NCBI RefSeq assembly: GCF_014636295.1
Contig: NZ_BMEC01000012.1
Span: 62,001 to 126,000, forward strand
DNA length: 64,000 nucleotides
Direction: 5' to 3'
From: Marivirga lumbricoides
Lineage (GTDB): Bacteria > Bacteroidota > Bacteroidia > Cytophagales > Cyclobacteriaceae
The first letter of the stretch is position 1. Each line of letters begins with the position of its first letter. The notes beneath the pieces were generated by a model that saw only the letters and a list, made by a program, of their open reading frames with translations, had not been told where the DNA came from and searched no databases. This document shows positions 18,201-26,433 of the stretch, in pieces. The position numbers and the translations under genes were made by a program.

Positions 18201-18416
18201 GACATTATCATTTGATTGACAATTCAAAATTGCAGCTTTATAGACTCTTATATATGAGGCGTATTCGTATTTTAAAATTTAGGTGATCAACCAATTAAAA
18301 TAAGTGAAACACGTAGTCCTTCCGTGGAATAAAAAGATGAGAGGTTTACAGAAATTCGATAATGAAAGGAGAAGTTCCTTCTAAAAGTAGAAACTACTTT
18401 AAGTTATACAGATAAT

Positions 18417-18773
18417 TTACTTAGCATATTGTAATCTGGAATTACTAATATCCTCAAAATTTACTGAAGCCCAATTCACTAAACTCTGCAAATGAGGAAT
18501 AAGGCTTTTTCCTCTTTCCGTTAACCTGTATTCAACTTTTGGTGGTATTTCAGGATAGATTTTTCGTTGAACTAAATCATCTGCTTCCAAAGATTTAAGG
18601 GTTGAGGAAAGCATTTTCTGAGAGATAGAATCAATACTTTTATGGATTTCATTAAAACGCATCACCTGCTCCTCATTTAAAAGCAACAGAATCAACATTG
18701 ACCACTTGTCCCCTATCCTATCTAATATATTCCTTATCGGACAATTTTCCACATCTGCGAATTTATTTAACAT
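18417..18773 (-). CDS. HxlR-family transcriptional regulator
   Basis: The 118-residue winged-helix protein matches the HxlR family: CPIRNILDRIGDKWSMLILLLL with the family Cys at residue 9, recognition helix RFNEIHKSIDSISQKMLSSTLKSLEADDLV, wing RKIYPEIPPKVEYRLTERGKSL. The N-terminal Cys is typical of thiol/quinone-sensing members such as YodB and HypR. It is transcribed away from an NmrA-like reductase gene, with palindromes between them, the usual layout where the regulator controls the divergent oxidoreductase (inference). Confidence 0.9.
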   Translation of the reverse strand: MLNKFADVENCPIRNILDRIGDKWSMLILLLLNEEQVMRFNEIHKSIDSISQKMLSSTLKSLEADDLVQRKIYPEIPPKVEYRLTERGKSLIPHLQSLVNWASVNFEDISNSRLQYAK

Positions 18774-18811
18774 TTCTTCGTTGGTTAACTATTTGATATT
18801 CAACAAATATA

Positions 18812-18821
18812 ACTTATAAGT
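18812..18821. promoter_or_regulatory. Palindrome in the hxlR/reductase intergenic region
   Basis: ACTTATAAGT is a perfect 10-bp palindrome about 39 bp from the HxlR start codon. Its ACTTA half resembles the CTTAC/TTACT element of the stronger operator at 18886-18902, so it may be a second HxlR site. A separate GC-richer inverted repeat CAATAGC...GCTATTG lies at 18832-18855. Confidence 0.4.
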
Positions 18822-18885
18822 AAGCAGGTAGCAATAGCGTTAGCGTTAGCTATTGTATGTAATATACTTACCTATCACCTTTAAC

Positions 18886-18902
18886 TTACTAAAAGTTAGT
18901 AA
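18886..18902. promoter_or_regulatory. Probable HxlR operator (perfect inverted repeat)
   Basis: TTACTAA-AAG-TTAGTAA is a perfect 7-3-7 palindrome 30 bp before the reductase start codon. Its TACTnnnnnnnAGTA core resembles known YodB/CatR-type HxlR operators. The position fits repression of the reductase gene. Confidence 0.6.
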
Positions 18903-18932
18903 ATATACATAAAATCATTAATAATTATAATC

Positions 18933-19820
18933 ATGAGTAAAATATTAATAACAGGTGGCACAGGAGGTTTAGGTTCAGCCGTAGCTAATTTTTTAAGCGA
19001 AAAAGTAGATAAGGCAGACATAGCATTATTAGTCAGAGACCCGAAGAGTGAAAAAGCAATGGAGCTAGCCGAAAAAGGCTTTTCATTAAGAGTGGGTGAT
19101 TATAGCCACAAAGCTTCATTAAAAGATGCCTTTAAAGATATAGAAATACTTTATTTTGTTTCAGGAAGTGATATAGCCAACAGAATGCCTCAGCATAAAA
19201 ACGTTGTGGAAGTAGCTGATGAAGCTGGTATAGCACATATCTTCTATACTAGCGTGAGCTTAAATCAACTTTCTGAAGACTCTGCACTTTATAATGATAT
19301 GAAAGCCCATTTCAACACTGAAGAATGGATCAAAAATTCTCAGATGAAATATACTTTTCTTCGCCACAACCTTTACAGCGAGGTAATAGCTATGTTTTTG
19401 GGTTCAAAAGATCAGTTGTTAAACTCAAAGAGTGTATTCTTACCTACTGAACAAGGTAAAGTTGCATTTTTGCCTAGAATTGATTTAGCAGAAGCCGGAG
19501 CTAAACTATTGGCAGAAGCTTCTGAACACGTGAATAAAGTATACGAGCTTAATGGAAGCGAAAAAGTAAGCTTTGAAGATGTTGCTCAGGAACTTTCTAC
19601 CATTACAGGAGAAAATATCAATTACGTTTCACCGGGTGTAGAAGAATTTGAAAGCACTTTAAAAGGTTATGGTGTACCTGCAGAATACATAGGAATGATG
19701 TCTGCATTTGGCCAGGCTATTGCTGCTGATGCATTTGACACGCCAAAAACAGATATTGAAGCAATTATTAGCAGAAAAACTCAACCAGTTGCTGAGTTTT
19801 TAAAAGCAGTATATAGTTAA
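18933..19820 (+). CDS. NmrA/SDR-type NAD(P)H-binding oxidoreductase
   Basis: The 295-residue protein starts with the Rossmann motif ILITGGTGGLGSAVANFL. It has the sequence pattern of atypical short-chain reductases of the NmrA/quinone oxidoreductase 2 group (ALLVRDPKSEKAMELAEKG; FYTSVSLNQL; WIKNSQMKYTFLRHNLYSE). In that family the role is NADPH-dependent quinone reduction or redox sensing. It faces the HxlR regulator across a shared operator region, which supports an electrophile- or quinone-inducible detoxification unit. Monocistronic. Confidence 0.88.
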   Translation: MSKILITGGTGGLGSAVANFLSEKVDKADIALLVRDPKSEKAMELAEKGFSLRVGDYSHKASLKDAFKDIEILYFVSGSDIANRMPQHKNVVEVADEAGIAHIFYTSVSLNQLSEDSALYNDMKAHFNTEEWIKNSQMKYTFLRHNLYSEVIAMFLGSKDQLLNSKSVFLPTEQGKVAFLPRIDLAEAGAKLLAEASEHVNKVYELNGSEKVSFEDVAQELSTITGENINYVSPGVEEFESTLKGYGVPAEYIGMMSAFGQAIAADAFDTPKTDIEAIISRKTQPVAEFLKAVYS

Positions 19821-19850
19821 AATATCTTTCAAGAATAATAAGTGCATATT

Positions 19851-19880
19851 AAGGCTGAAATTTATATTTCAGTCTTGATT
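19851..19880 (+). terminator. Hairpin terminator after the NmrA-like gene
   Basis: AAGGCTGAAAT (19851-19861) pairs with ATTTCAGTCTT (19866-19876), one G-T pair. The tail is only moderately T-rich. Confidence 0.6.
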
Positions 19881-20030
19881 TGCTTATTCAATAAAATCAT
19901 TCTCTTCCCATTAAGTTCTTAGCTAAAATCAACTTAAATAGAGCTTATTAGGCAATTACACGAGAATTAATAATATACACCTGACACCTGAAAGTCAGCA
20001 ACAAATGGTTACGCATTGTGTAATCTAATT

Positions 20031-21314
20031 TTAGATTCCATCTAATACCTGAAGCATTTCCTCCACAGCCTGATAAACCAGCTCTATTTCTTCTTTTTCA
20101 ATTATGTAAGGGGGCAAAATATAAAGTGTATTACCCAAAGGCCTTAATAAAATATTTCTTTTGAGGAAAAATGGATAGAGTTGATGACGTACCTCGTTTA
20201 CATAGCTTGAAGTCTGCTCTGTTTTCATTTCCATAGCAAAAATCGTTCCCATCACACGGATGTGAAGCACTTTAGGATGTGAAGCAATACGGGTTTTGAA
20301 CTCTTTCTGCCATTGGCTTATTTTTTCAATTTTTTGCTGTGTCTCCTTTTCCATGAGCAGGTCGAAACTGGCAATTGAGGCTGCGCAGGCAATAGGATTG
20401 GCAGTAAAGCTATGTCCATGAAAAAAAGTTTTCATGATGTCGCTGCTTTTATAAGCTTCTATGATTTTTTGGGTGCAGGAAGTAACACCTAAAGCCATAG
20501 TTCCTCCGGTTAGCCCTTTGGAAAGACAAAATATATCCGGAGCTATAGACAAATAATCCGAGGCGAAATTTTTACCCGTACGTCCAAAGCCTGTGAAAAC
20601 TTCGTCAGCAATACTAATTACACTGTTGTCTTTTGCAATTTTCAGCAATTTATCCAGCAGTTCCACACTGTACATTTTCATACCTGCTGAGCCTAAAACC
20701 AGTGGCTCAAAAATAAATGCAGCCAGCTCTCCCTCATGAGCATATTTTTCAAAACTGGAAATAATCTCTGCCTCATTTTCCGCTGTGGGCATAGGAAGAA
20801 ATTCTACCTGAAAGAGAAATGGTGAGAATGGAGCAGAAAAAGGGCCTCTATCACCTACCGACATAGCCCCAAAGGTATCACCATGATAAGCACCTTCAAA
20901 AGCCACTACTTTAGTGCGCCTTTTTTCTCCTTTATTATACCAATATTGAAAAGCCATTTTTAGGGCTACTTCATTAGCTGTGCTTCCATTATCGGAGTAA
21001 AATATTTTAGATTGATTGGATGGTAAAATGCTGAGAAGCTTTTCAGCCAGAACAATCGCTGGTTCATGAGTAAACCCTGCAAAAATCACATGCTCCAGCT
21101 TTTTGGATTGTTCAGCCACAGCTTCTGCAATTTTAGGATGGCTGTGACCGTGCAGATTAACCCACCAACTGGAAATAGCATCCATAATTTTTCTGCCTTC
21201 CGGGGTGTAGAGATAAAGGCCTTCTGCCCTCTCTACCATAATATGCTCAAATCCGTTTACCAGCTGAGTAAACGGGTGCCAAATGCTCTCTTTATCACGA
21301 TCAATCCAATTCAT
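20031..21314 (-). CDS. bioA: Adenosylmethionine-8-amino-7-oxononanoate aminotransferase
   Basis: The 427-residue class III aminotransferase converts 8-amino-7-oxononanoate to 7,8-diaminononanoate using SAM as amino donor, the third step of biotin ring assembly. Visible BioA signatures are DRDKESIWHPFTQ at the N-terminus, SSWWVNLHGHSHPKIA, FAGFTHEPA, YSDNGSTANEVALKMA, AYHGDTFGAMSVG, the PLP site around SKGLTGGTMALGVT, and FFHGHSFTANPIACAA. Its start overlaps the bioD stop by 4 bp. Third gene of a bioF-bioD-bioA unit. Confidence 0.96.
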   Translation of the reverse strand: MNWIDRDKESIWHPFTQLVNGFEHIMVERAEGLYLYTPEGRKIMDAISSWWVNLHGHSHPKIAEAVAEQSKKLEHVIFAGFTHEPAIVLAEKLLSILPSNQSKIFYSDNGSTANEVALKMAFQYWYNKGEKRRTKVVAFEGAYHGDTFGAMSVGDRGPFSAPFSPFLFQVEFLPMPTAENEAEIISSFEKYAHEGELAAFIFEPLVLGSAGMKMYSVELLDKLLKIAKDNSVISIADEVFTGFGRTGKNFASDYLSIAPDIFCLSKGLTGGTMALGVTSCTQKIIEAYKSSDIMKTFFHGHSFTANPIACAASIASFDLLMEKETQQKIEKISQWQKEFKTRIASHPKVLHIRVMGTIFAMEMKTEQTSSYVNEVRHQLYPFFLKRNILLRPLGNTLYILPPYIIEKEEIELVYQAVEEMLQVLDGI

Positions 21315-21916
21315 AAATTCCGTAAAATCTCTTTAGCGTAATTTCTCACTACCTCTTTTGTAATTTCTTTCTCTTGATTTATTCTGAGAAGACATGGCGC
21401 GTTAGCATGTTGCAAAATAATAGATTCACTTGATGGATTAGCATTCCCGTTAAAAACAATACCTTTCAATTCAATACTCCTTCTCTGTAATTCATTTAAA
21501 GTCAACAGAGTATGATTAATACTCCCTAAATAAAGGTTAGCCACCAAAATGACCGGAATCTTCCATTTTTGTGGCAAGTCTATTACAAATTCTTCATTAT
21601 TAACAGGCACTAAAGCTCCACCCGCACCTTCAATCACCAGGTGATTACCTGTTTCAGGTAAATGAAAATTCACAATGGAAAGTTTAACACCATCTACTTC
21701 AGCAGCATAGTGAGGTGAAGCAGGAGTATTTAACACATATGCTTCAGGTATAAAATTTGATTTTTTATTACTTACCAATTGTTTTACATAATCCGTATCG
21801 CCCGGCAAACCTGCCTGAATAGGTTTCCAGTAATCGGCTTCCAGCGCTTCCGTTAAAATGGCACTTAAAAGCGATTTCCCGCTATCTGTTCCGATAGCCG
21901 TAATGAAGATTTTCAT
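21311..21916 (-). CDS. bioD: ATP-dependent dethiobiotin synthetase
   Basis: The 201-residue P-loop protein carboxylates 7,8-diaminononanoate and closes the ureido ring to give dethiobiotin. It shows the BioD P-loop variant TAIGTDSGKSLLSAIL at the N-terminus, WKPIQAG, VIEGAGGALVPVN and LVANLYLGSINHTLLTLN. It is on the short side for the family (about 210-230) but has all the main blocks. It overlaps bioA by 4 bp and follows bioF by 103 bp. Confidence 0.94.
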   Translation of the reverse strand: MKIFITAIGTDSGKSLLSAILTEALEADYWKPIQAGLPGDTDYVKQLVSNKKSNFIPEAYVLNTPASPHYAAEVDGVKLSIVNFHLPETGNHLVIEGAGGALVPVNNEEFVIDLPQKWKIPVILVANLYLGSINHTLLTLNELQRRSIELKGIVFNGNANPSSESIILQHANAPCLLRINQEKEITKEVVRNYAKEILRNL

Positions 21917-22019
21917 TGTATTTTAGTTATAATTACCCATCTTAATCTCTGCATTAAATAAAGCAGTTAGGAATAAGTTATCTACTCATTAAAATCCTTT
22001 CTGCTAACTATCCATGCGT

Positions 22020-23153
22020 TCATTGGGTATAATACTCATTGATTGCATCACACAAATTACTGATTTCCATAGTTGAATTAAAAGCGTGTAAACAAATTCT
22101 TATACGTTCCTGATTAACCGGAACAGTAGGTGAAACTATAGGGCGCATGTCGAATCCGGCAGCATTAAGGTGATCTGCTAATTTAATAGCCTCTTCATTG
22201 CCATTCACCATTATTCCCTGAATTGGGTGGAAGCTTTCCAGCTTCGGAATATCGCGTCTAATCAACTGCCTGAAAAGAAGGATGTTTCTGGTTAACTTTT
22301 CTACCAGTTCCGGATGTGCTTTCCTGTAATTGATAGCATTTTCAATCAGTTGAACACTATGATAATTTAAAGCTGTAGTATAGATAAAATGCCGGCTATA
22401 ATTGATGAGGTAATCCTTTAGGATTTCGCTACCGGCCACTGCTGCTCCATGGGCTCCTATTGCTTTTCCAAACGTATAGGTTCTGGCGAAAATCCTATCT
22501 TCAAGGCCCAGATCACAGCAAAGCCCGAAGCCGGAGTCTCCAAATAACCCTGTAGTATGTGCCTCATCTACAATCAGATTGGCACTATACTTTTCACATA
22601 ATTCAACTATTTGTTTAAGAGGAGCCTGGTCTCCATCCATAGAATAAACGGACTCTACCACTACAAATATATTTCCTGTAGCTTTTGTAAGCTTCTGCTC
22701 CAAATTCTCCAGGCTATTATGTTTAAAGTTGAAATAGTTAGCTCTACTTAACCGCACACCTTCTTTAATACACATGTGGGACAATTCATCAAACAAGATG
22801 GTGTCCCCTTTTTGCGGAACTGATGAAAGTAACCCGAGGTTGGCTAAATAGCCTGAATTGAATAGCAAAGTTGACTCCGCTTTAAAATAATCTGCTAAGT
22901 ATTTTTCAAGCGACTCATGATAAACTTTATTCCCACTCAGAAGCCGGGACCCTGAAGCACCATTGTCCACAAATGAATGAAGGCTTTCAGAAATTTCACT
23001 CACTTTGGCTAAGCCTAGGTAATCATTTGAAATAAAATCAACCATTCCTTCCTTTTGTATTCTTAAGAAACGAAAGGTTCCATTTTTCTTTCTCTCGCTT
23101 AAAATTGCGAGTAAAGTATCCTCTATCCTGAGAGTCGTTTTTTCAAAGTTCAT
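22020..23153 (-). CDS. bioF: 8-amino-7-oxononanoate synthase
   Basis: This PLP-dependent alpha-oxoamine synthase condenses pimeloyl-thioester with alanine. The ATG at 23153 (MNFEKTTLRIEDTLLAIL) gives 377 residues, the normal family length; extending to 23225 only adds a non-conserved hydrophobic stretch. Signatures are DFISNDYLGLA, GASGSRLLSGN, NSGYLANLG, VVESVYSMDGDQAP, the DEAHTTGLFG strand and the PLP-lysine region RTYTFGKAIGAHGAAVAG. First gene of the bio unit. bioB and the pimelate genes are not in the window. Confidence 0.94.
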   Translation of the reverse strand: MNFEKTTLRIEDTLLAILSERKKNGTFRFLRIQKEGMVDFISNDYLGLAKVSEISESLHSFVDNGASGSRLLSGNKVYHESLEKYLADYFKAESTLLFNSGYLANLGLLSSVPQKGDTILFDELSHMCIKEGVRLSRANYFNFKHNSLENLEQKLTKATGNIFVVVESVYSMDGDQAPLKQIVELCEKYSANLIVDEAHTTGLFGDSGFGLCCDLGLEDRIFARTYTFGKAIGAHGAAVAGSEILKDYLINYSRHFIYTTALNYHSVQLIENAINYRKAHPELVEKLTRNILLFRQLIRRDIPKLESFHPIQGIMVNGNEEAIKLADHLNAAGFDMRPIVSPTVPVNQERIRICLHAFNSTMEISNLCDAINEYYTQ

Positions 23154-23239
23154 GGGGAAAAAGCATATATTGGTCGGCAAAAATATAACATTTAGCCTGA
23201 AAATCGTTAAAGATGTTAAAATCATTTAAAACAGAAACT

Positions 23240-23827
23240 ATGAAGAAGAAATTATTAATGACGGCAGCGCTGGCACTGGTGTGTTCAGTGATGGTTCAGG
23301 CACAAATTTTTACGATTGGGCCTAAGGCAGGAATTAGCAGTACAAGAGTAAATTTGAAAGATCACGCAGAGCGTTTTGATGAAGGCGATGCCGCATATAG
23401 CTACCATGTTGGTGCTTTTGCCCGTATAAACATTCTCGGGTTTTACGTACAGCCGGAAGCTTATTTTAATTCAGTTAAAGGAGAGTACATTTCACGAAAT
23501 ACCATTGGTGATGATGAAACTTTTGAAATAAACAAGAATAAAATTGATGTACCCATTTTGTTTGGATATAAAATTGGCCCTCTACGCTTAAATTTAGGTC
23601 CGGTGGCAAGTTTCAATTTGGATGCTGAAATTGATAAAGATGCTCCTATAGATGAGTATAAAAATGCTGTCTTTGCTTACCAGGCAGGTTTAGGTCTTGA
23701 CATTTCTAAATTAACAGTTGATTTACGTTACGAAGGCAACTTCAGTAACCAGGCTACCTTAGGCAACAATGAAGGTGAAGTACGTATTAACCAGGTGATG
23801 CTAAGCCTTGGATTGAAATTGTTATAA
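23240..23827 (+). CDS. Outer-membrane beta-barrel protein (PorT/OmpX-like)
   Basis: The ATG at 23240 gives a 195-residue protein with a clear signal peptide ending MVQAQ. The mature part opens with FTIGPKAGISSTRVN and alternates hydrophobic and polar residues as in an eight-stranded barrel, with QPEAYFNS, IGPLRLNLGPVASFNLD, YQAGLGLDISKLTVDLRYEG and a C-terminal strand VMLSLGLKLL. This is the PorT-family outer-membrane barrel widespread in Bacteroidota. It is divergent from bioF, 87 bp apart. Specific role unknown. Confidence 0.85.
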   Translation: MKKKLLMTAALALVCSVMVQAQIFTIGPKAGISSTRVNLKDHAERFDEGDAAYSYHVGAFARINILGFYVQPEAYFNSVKGEYISRNTIGDDETFEINKNKIDVPILFGYKIGPLRLNLGPVASFNLDAEIDKDAPIDEYKNAVFAYQAGLGLDISKLTVDLRYEGNFSNQATLGNNEGEVRINQVMLSLGLKLL

Positions 23828-23848
23828 GACATTTTCAAAAATATCAGA

Positions 23849-23879
23849 AGCCAGGCATTACTTGTCTGGCTTTTTTTTG
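23849..23879 (+). terminator. Rho-independent terminator after the barrel gene
   Basis: AGCCAGGCA (23849-23857) pairs with TGTCTGGCT (23863-23871), one G-T pair, followed by a run of T residues to 23878. Confidence 0.88.
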
Positions 23880-24039
23880 TTTCAAGGCAATACGTCTAAG
23901 CATTTTATCAAATCCTTTACATACCATTTATCCTTTCATTTAATGGCTTAAAATTTCCTCAACACTGATTAAGCTATCTTCCTCTGTAAAATACTAGCTA
24001 TTTTCTTAATTTGCAGCCTCGTAAAATTTCTATAAATCA

Positions 24040-25701
24040 ATGATAAAATCAGCATTTAGCCACCTCCTACTTTTTACACTTCTTTCACTTAACATGCTAA
24101 TTACCTCTAATGCGTATGCTCAGGAAGAAATTACTTTCAGCAAAGCAGATAGCCTGAAAGGAGGATTAACTGCTGGACGTGTATGGTGGGACTTAAATTA
24201 CTATCACCTGCAGGTTAAAGTTGATATTGAAAACAAATCTCTATCAGGGCAAAATGAAATCCATTATACCGTCTTGCAGCCTCAACAAACAATGCAGATT
24301 GATTTGCAAGCTCCTATGAAAATAGAACGCGTACTACAGGGCAAAAATGAACTCAGTTTCACTTCAGAAGGTGCCGCTCATTTCATTCAGTTTGATAAAA
24401 AGCAGGAAAAAGGAAAAAAAGGACAGATAACAGTTTACTTCTCAGGCCAGCCTCGTGTAGCGGAAAATCCACCATGGGATGGTGGAATTACCTGGAGCAC
24501 TGATAAAAATGGTAATCCTTTTATTGCCAGCAGCAACCAGGGAATTGGGGCAAGCGTTTGGTGGCCTAACAAAGAGCACCCTTATGATGAACCGGATAGC
24601 ATGTTAATAAGTGTAGATGTTCCAAAGCCTTTAATTGATGTTTCCAATGGAAAGCTGAGGGAAGTTACGGAAGCAGGTGACAGAAGAGTTTTCCACTGGT
24701 TTGTAAGTAATCCTATCAATAATTACGGAGTAAACCTCAATATTGGGGACTATGAAAACTTTGGTGAGGTGTATAATGGAGAGAAAGGCCCCCTGGAGTG
24801 CAGCTACTGGGTGCTGAGTTATAATGTTGAAAAGGCAAAAAAACAATTCAAAGATGTGCCTCGCATGCTTAAAGCTTTTGAGCATTGGTTTGGCCCTTAC
24901 CCATTTTATGAAGACAGTTATAAACTGGTTGAAGCACCTTATCTAGGTATGGAGCATCAGAGTTCCGTAACTTATGGCAATAAATATAAAAATGGATACC
25001 TGGGAAGGGATTTAAGCAGCACCGGCTGGGGCTTAAAGTTTGATTTTATCATCATCCATGAGTCAGGCCATGAATGGTTTGCCAATAATATCACCAACAA
25101 AGATGTGGCCGACATGTGGATTCATGAATCATTTACACATTATTCAGAAAACCTTTTTCTGGATTATCATTACGGAACAGAAGCAGCAAACGCTTACATC
25201 CAGGGGGTAAGATCATCTATTCAGAACGACAGACCTATCATCGGCACATATGGTGTAAGCCATGAAGGCTCAGGAGATATGTATTATAAAGGAGGCAACA
25301 TGCTGCACACTTTGAGGCAACTATTTGATGATGATGAAAAATGGAGAGCTACTTTGCGTGGGTTGAATAAAGAATTTTATCACCAGACTGTTAGCTCAAA
25401 ACAGATTGAAAAATACCTTGAAGAAGCATATGGTAAGCCTCTCAATGGATTTTTTGATCAATATTTGCGTGATACCAGAATCCCTACCTTTACTTACCGG
25501 GTATTAAATGGTAAATTAATGTACAAGTGGGAAAACACTAATCCTGCATTTAACATTCCTATAAAAATATATATTAATGGAGAAGCTGAATGGATCACTC
25601 CTTCCTCCTTGAAATACCAGGTACTCGATGGGTTACCTGAAGAAGTAGAAATAGTAATTGATCCTAATTTCTATGTAGCAGACTTTAATCTTACCAACTA
25701 A
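24040..25701 (+). CDS. Secreted M1-family metallopeptidase
   Basis: The 553-residue protein has a signal peptide ending NAYAQ at about 28. It has the aminopeptidase N-type N-terminal beta domain and then the zinc site His340-Glu-Ser-Gly-His344 with the third ligand Glu363 (MWIHESFTHYSE). The GAMEN exopeptidase motif appears as LGMEHQS, so the free-N-terminus anchor is altered (His for Asn). It is exported, probably to the periplasm or outer membrane, to trim peptides. It lacks the C-terminal helical ERAP1-like domain of full-length APN, as is common in Bacteroidota members. Confidence 0.92.
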   Translation: MIKSAFSHLLLFTLLSLNMLITSNAYAQEEITFSKADSLKGGLTAGRVWWDLNYYHLQVKVDIENKSLSGQNEIHYTVLQPQQTMQIDLQAPMKIERVLQGKNELSFTSEGAAHFIQFDKKQEKGKKGQITVYFSGQPRVAENPPWDGGITWSTDKNGNPFIASSNQGIGASVWWPNKEHPYDEPDSMLISVDVPKPLIDVSNGKLREVTEAGDRRVFHWFVSNPINNYGVNLNIGDYENFGEVYNGEKGPLECSYWVLSYNVEKAKKQFKDVPRMLKAFEHWFGPYPFYEDSYKLVEAPYLGMEHQSSVTYGNKYKNGYLGRDLSSTGWGLKFDFIIIHESGHEWFANNITNKDVADMWIHESFTHYSENLFLDYHYGTEAANAYIQGVRSSIQNDRPIIGTYGVSHEGSGDMYYKGGNMLHTLRQLFDDDEKWRATLRGLNKEFYHQTVSSKQIEKYLEEAYGKPLNGFFDQYLRDTRIPTFTYRVLNGKLMYKWENTNPAFNIPIKIYINGEAEWITPSSLKYQVLDGLPEEVEIVIDPNFYVADFNLTN

Positions 25702-25714
25702 AAAACACCAAACA

Positions 25715-25751
25715 AACTAAGAGACTTATCATGCAGATAATTCTCTTAGTT
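25715..25751. terminator. Bidirectional hairpin terminator
   Basis: A perfect 10-bp stem AACTAAGAGA / TCTCTTAGTT lies between the convergent M1 peptidase and DUF1266 genes and overlaps the stop codon of the latter. A T-rich tract follows on the minus strand. Confidence 0.75.
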
Positions 25752-26417
25752 ATTATAATCATCCCATGCTAACTGCACCCAGGGAGAATTTTTATTAGTC
25801 AGAAGAAAGTTTAAATCCAGTTTATAGCTACTGATGGCTGCTGCGGTGTACTCTTTTCTTTTCCAGTACTGCGCTCCTGCCAGGTAAGAAATACCAAAGC
25901 TTTCCCAGGAGTTGAATATTTGTCTAATTCTGGCAGCATTTTCCTCAAGTAACTGCCATGCTTCTGTCTCATTAATAAAACCTGAATAACACGCATGCCT
26001 GATCAACCATGAACACCTTCCATAATGCCAGGCCTGATCGCTCTCAGGTAAATTAAACTGGTATTTATGCACCATATCCACAACGTTAGGAATAGACTTG
26101 TCCTTTGCATTCACTTTAGTAAATGCAGTAAACTCAGCAGGACTGCTGAACTCCCACCTGTTTTGAAAAGCCTTAAGCGTTACTATTTCATCAAAATACT
26201 TTAAAGTATCTGCTAAATCACTCAGGTTATTAATTCCGTAATCCCTCTTTAATGCACGCTGGGAAGAACCCTTTAAAGCCTGAATATTCCCCTCTTTTTC
26301 AGGAAGTAAAACATCATGTCGTTCCCTGTTTTTTTGTGACAGCATACCTGAAGTAGCCAAAAGCCAAAGCTGATGCCGGTTTAAACCATCAGGATTTTCA
26401 TATTTATAATATTTCAT
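25746..26417 (-). CDS. DUF1266 family protein
   Basis: The 223-residue protein resembles DUF1266 proteins (the YbeR/YbeU group). It is rich in Trp, with RHQLWLLATSGML at the N-terminus, the DYGINNLSDLADTLKYF helix, AWHYGRCSWLIRHACYSGFINETEAWQLL around 130-160, and SWESFGISYLAGAQYWKRK. The family has no known biochemical role; in other bacteria it is linked with effector or immunity neighbourhoods. It lies 16 bp after the large TPR gene on the same strand, so it belongs to that operon and to its CACC-type promoter at 29.06 kb. Confidence 0.75.
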   Translation of the reverse strand: MKYYKYENPDGLNRHQLWLLATSGMLSQKNRERHDVLLPEKEGNIQALKGSSQRALKRDYGINNLSDLADTLKYFDEIVTLKAFQNRWEFSSPAEFTAFTKVNAKDKSIPNVVDMVHKYQFNLPESDQAWHYGRCSWLIRHACYSGFINETEAWQLLEENAARIRQIFNSWESFGISYLAGAQYWKRKEYTAAAISSYKLDLNFLLTNKNSPWVQLAWDDYNN

Positions 26418-26433
26418 AAGGAATGTGATCTTC

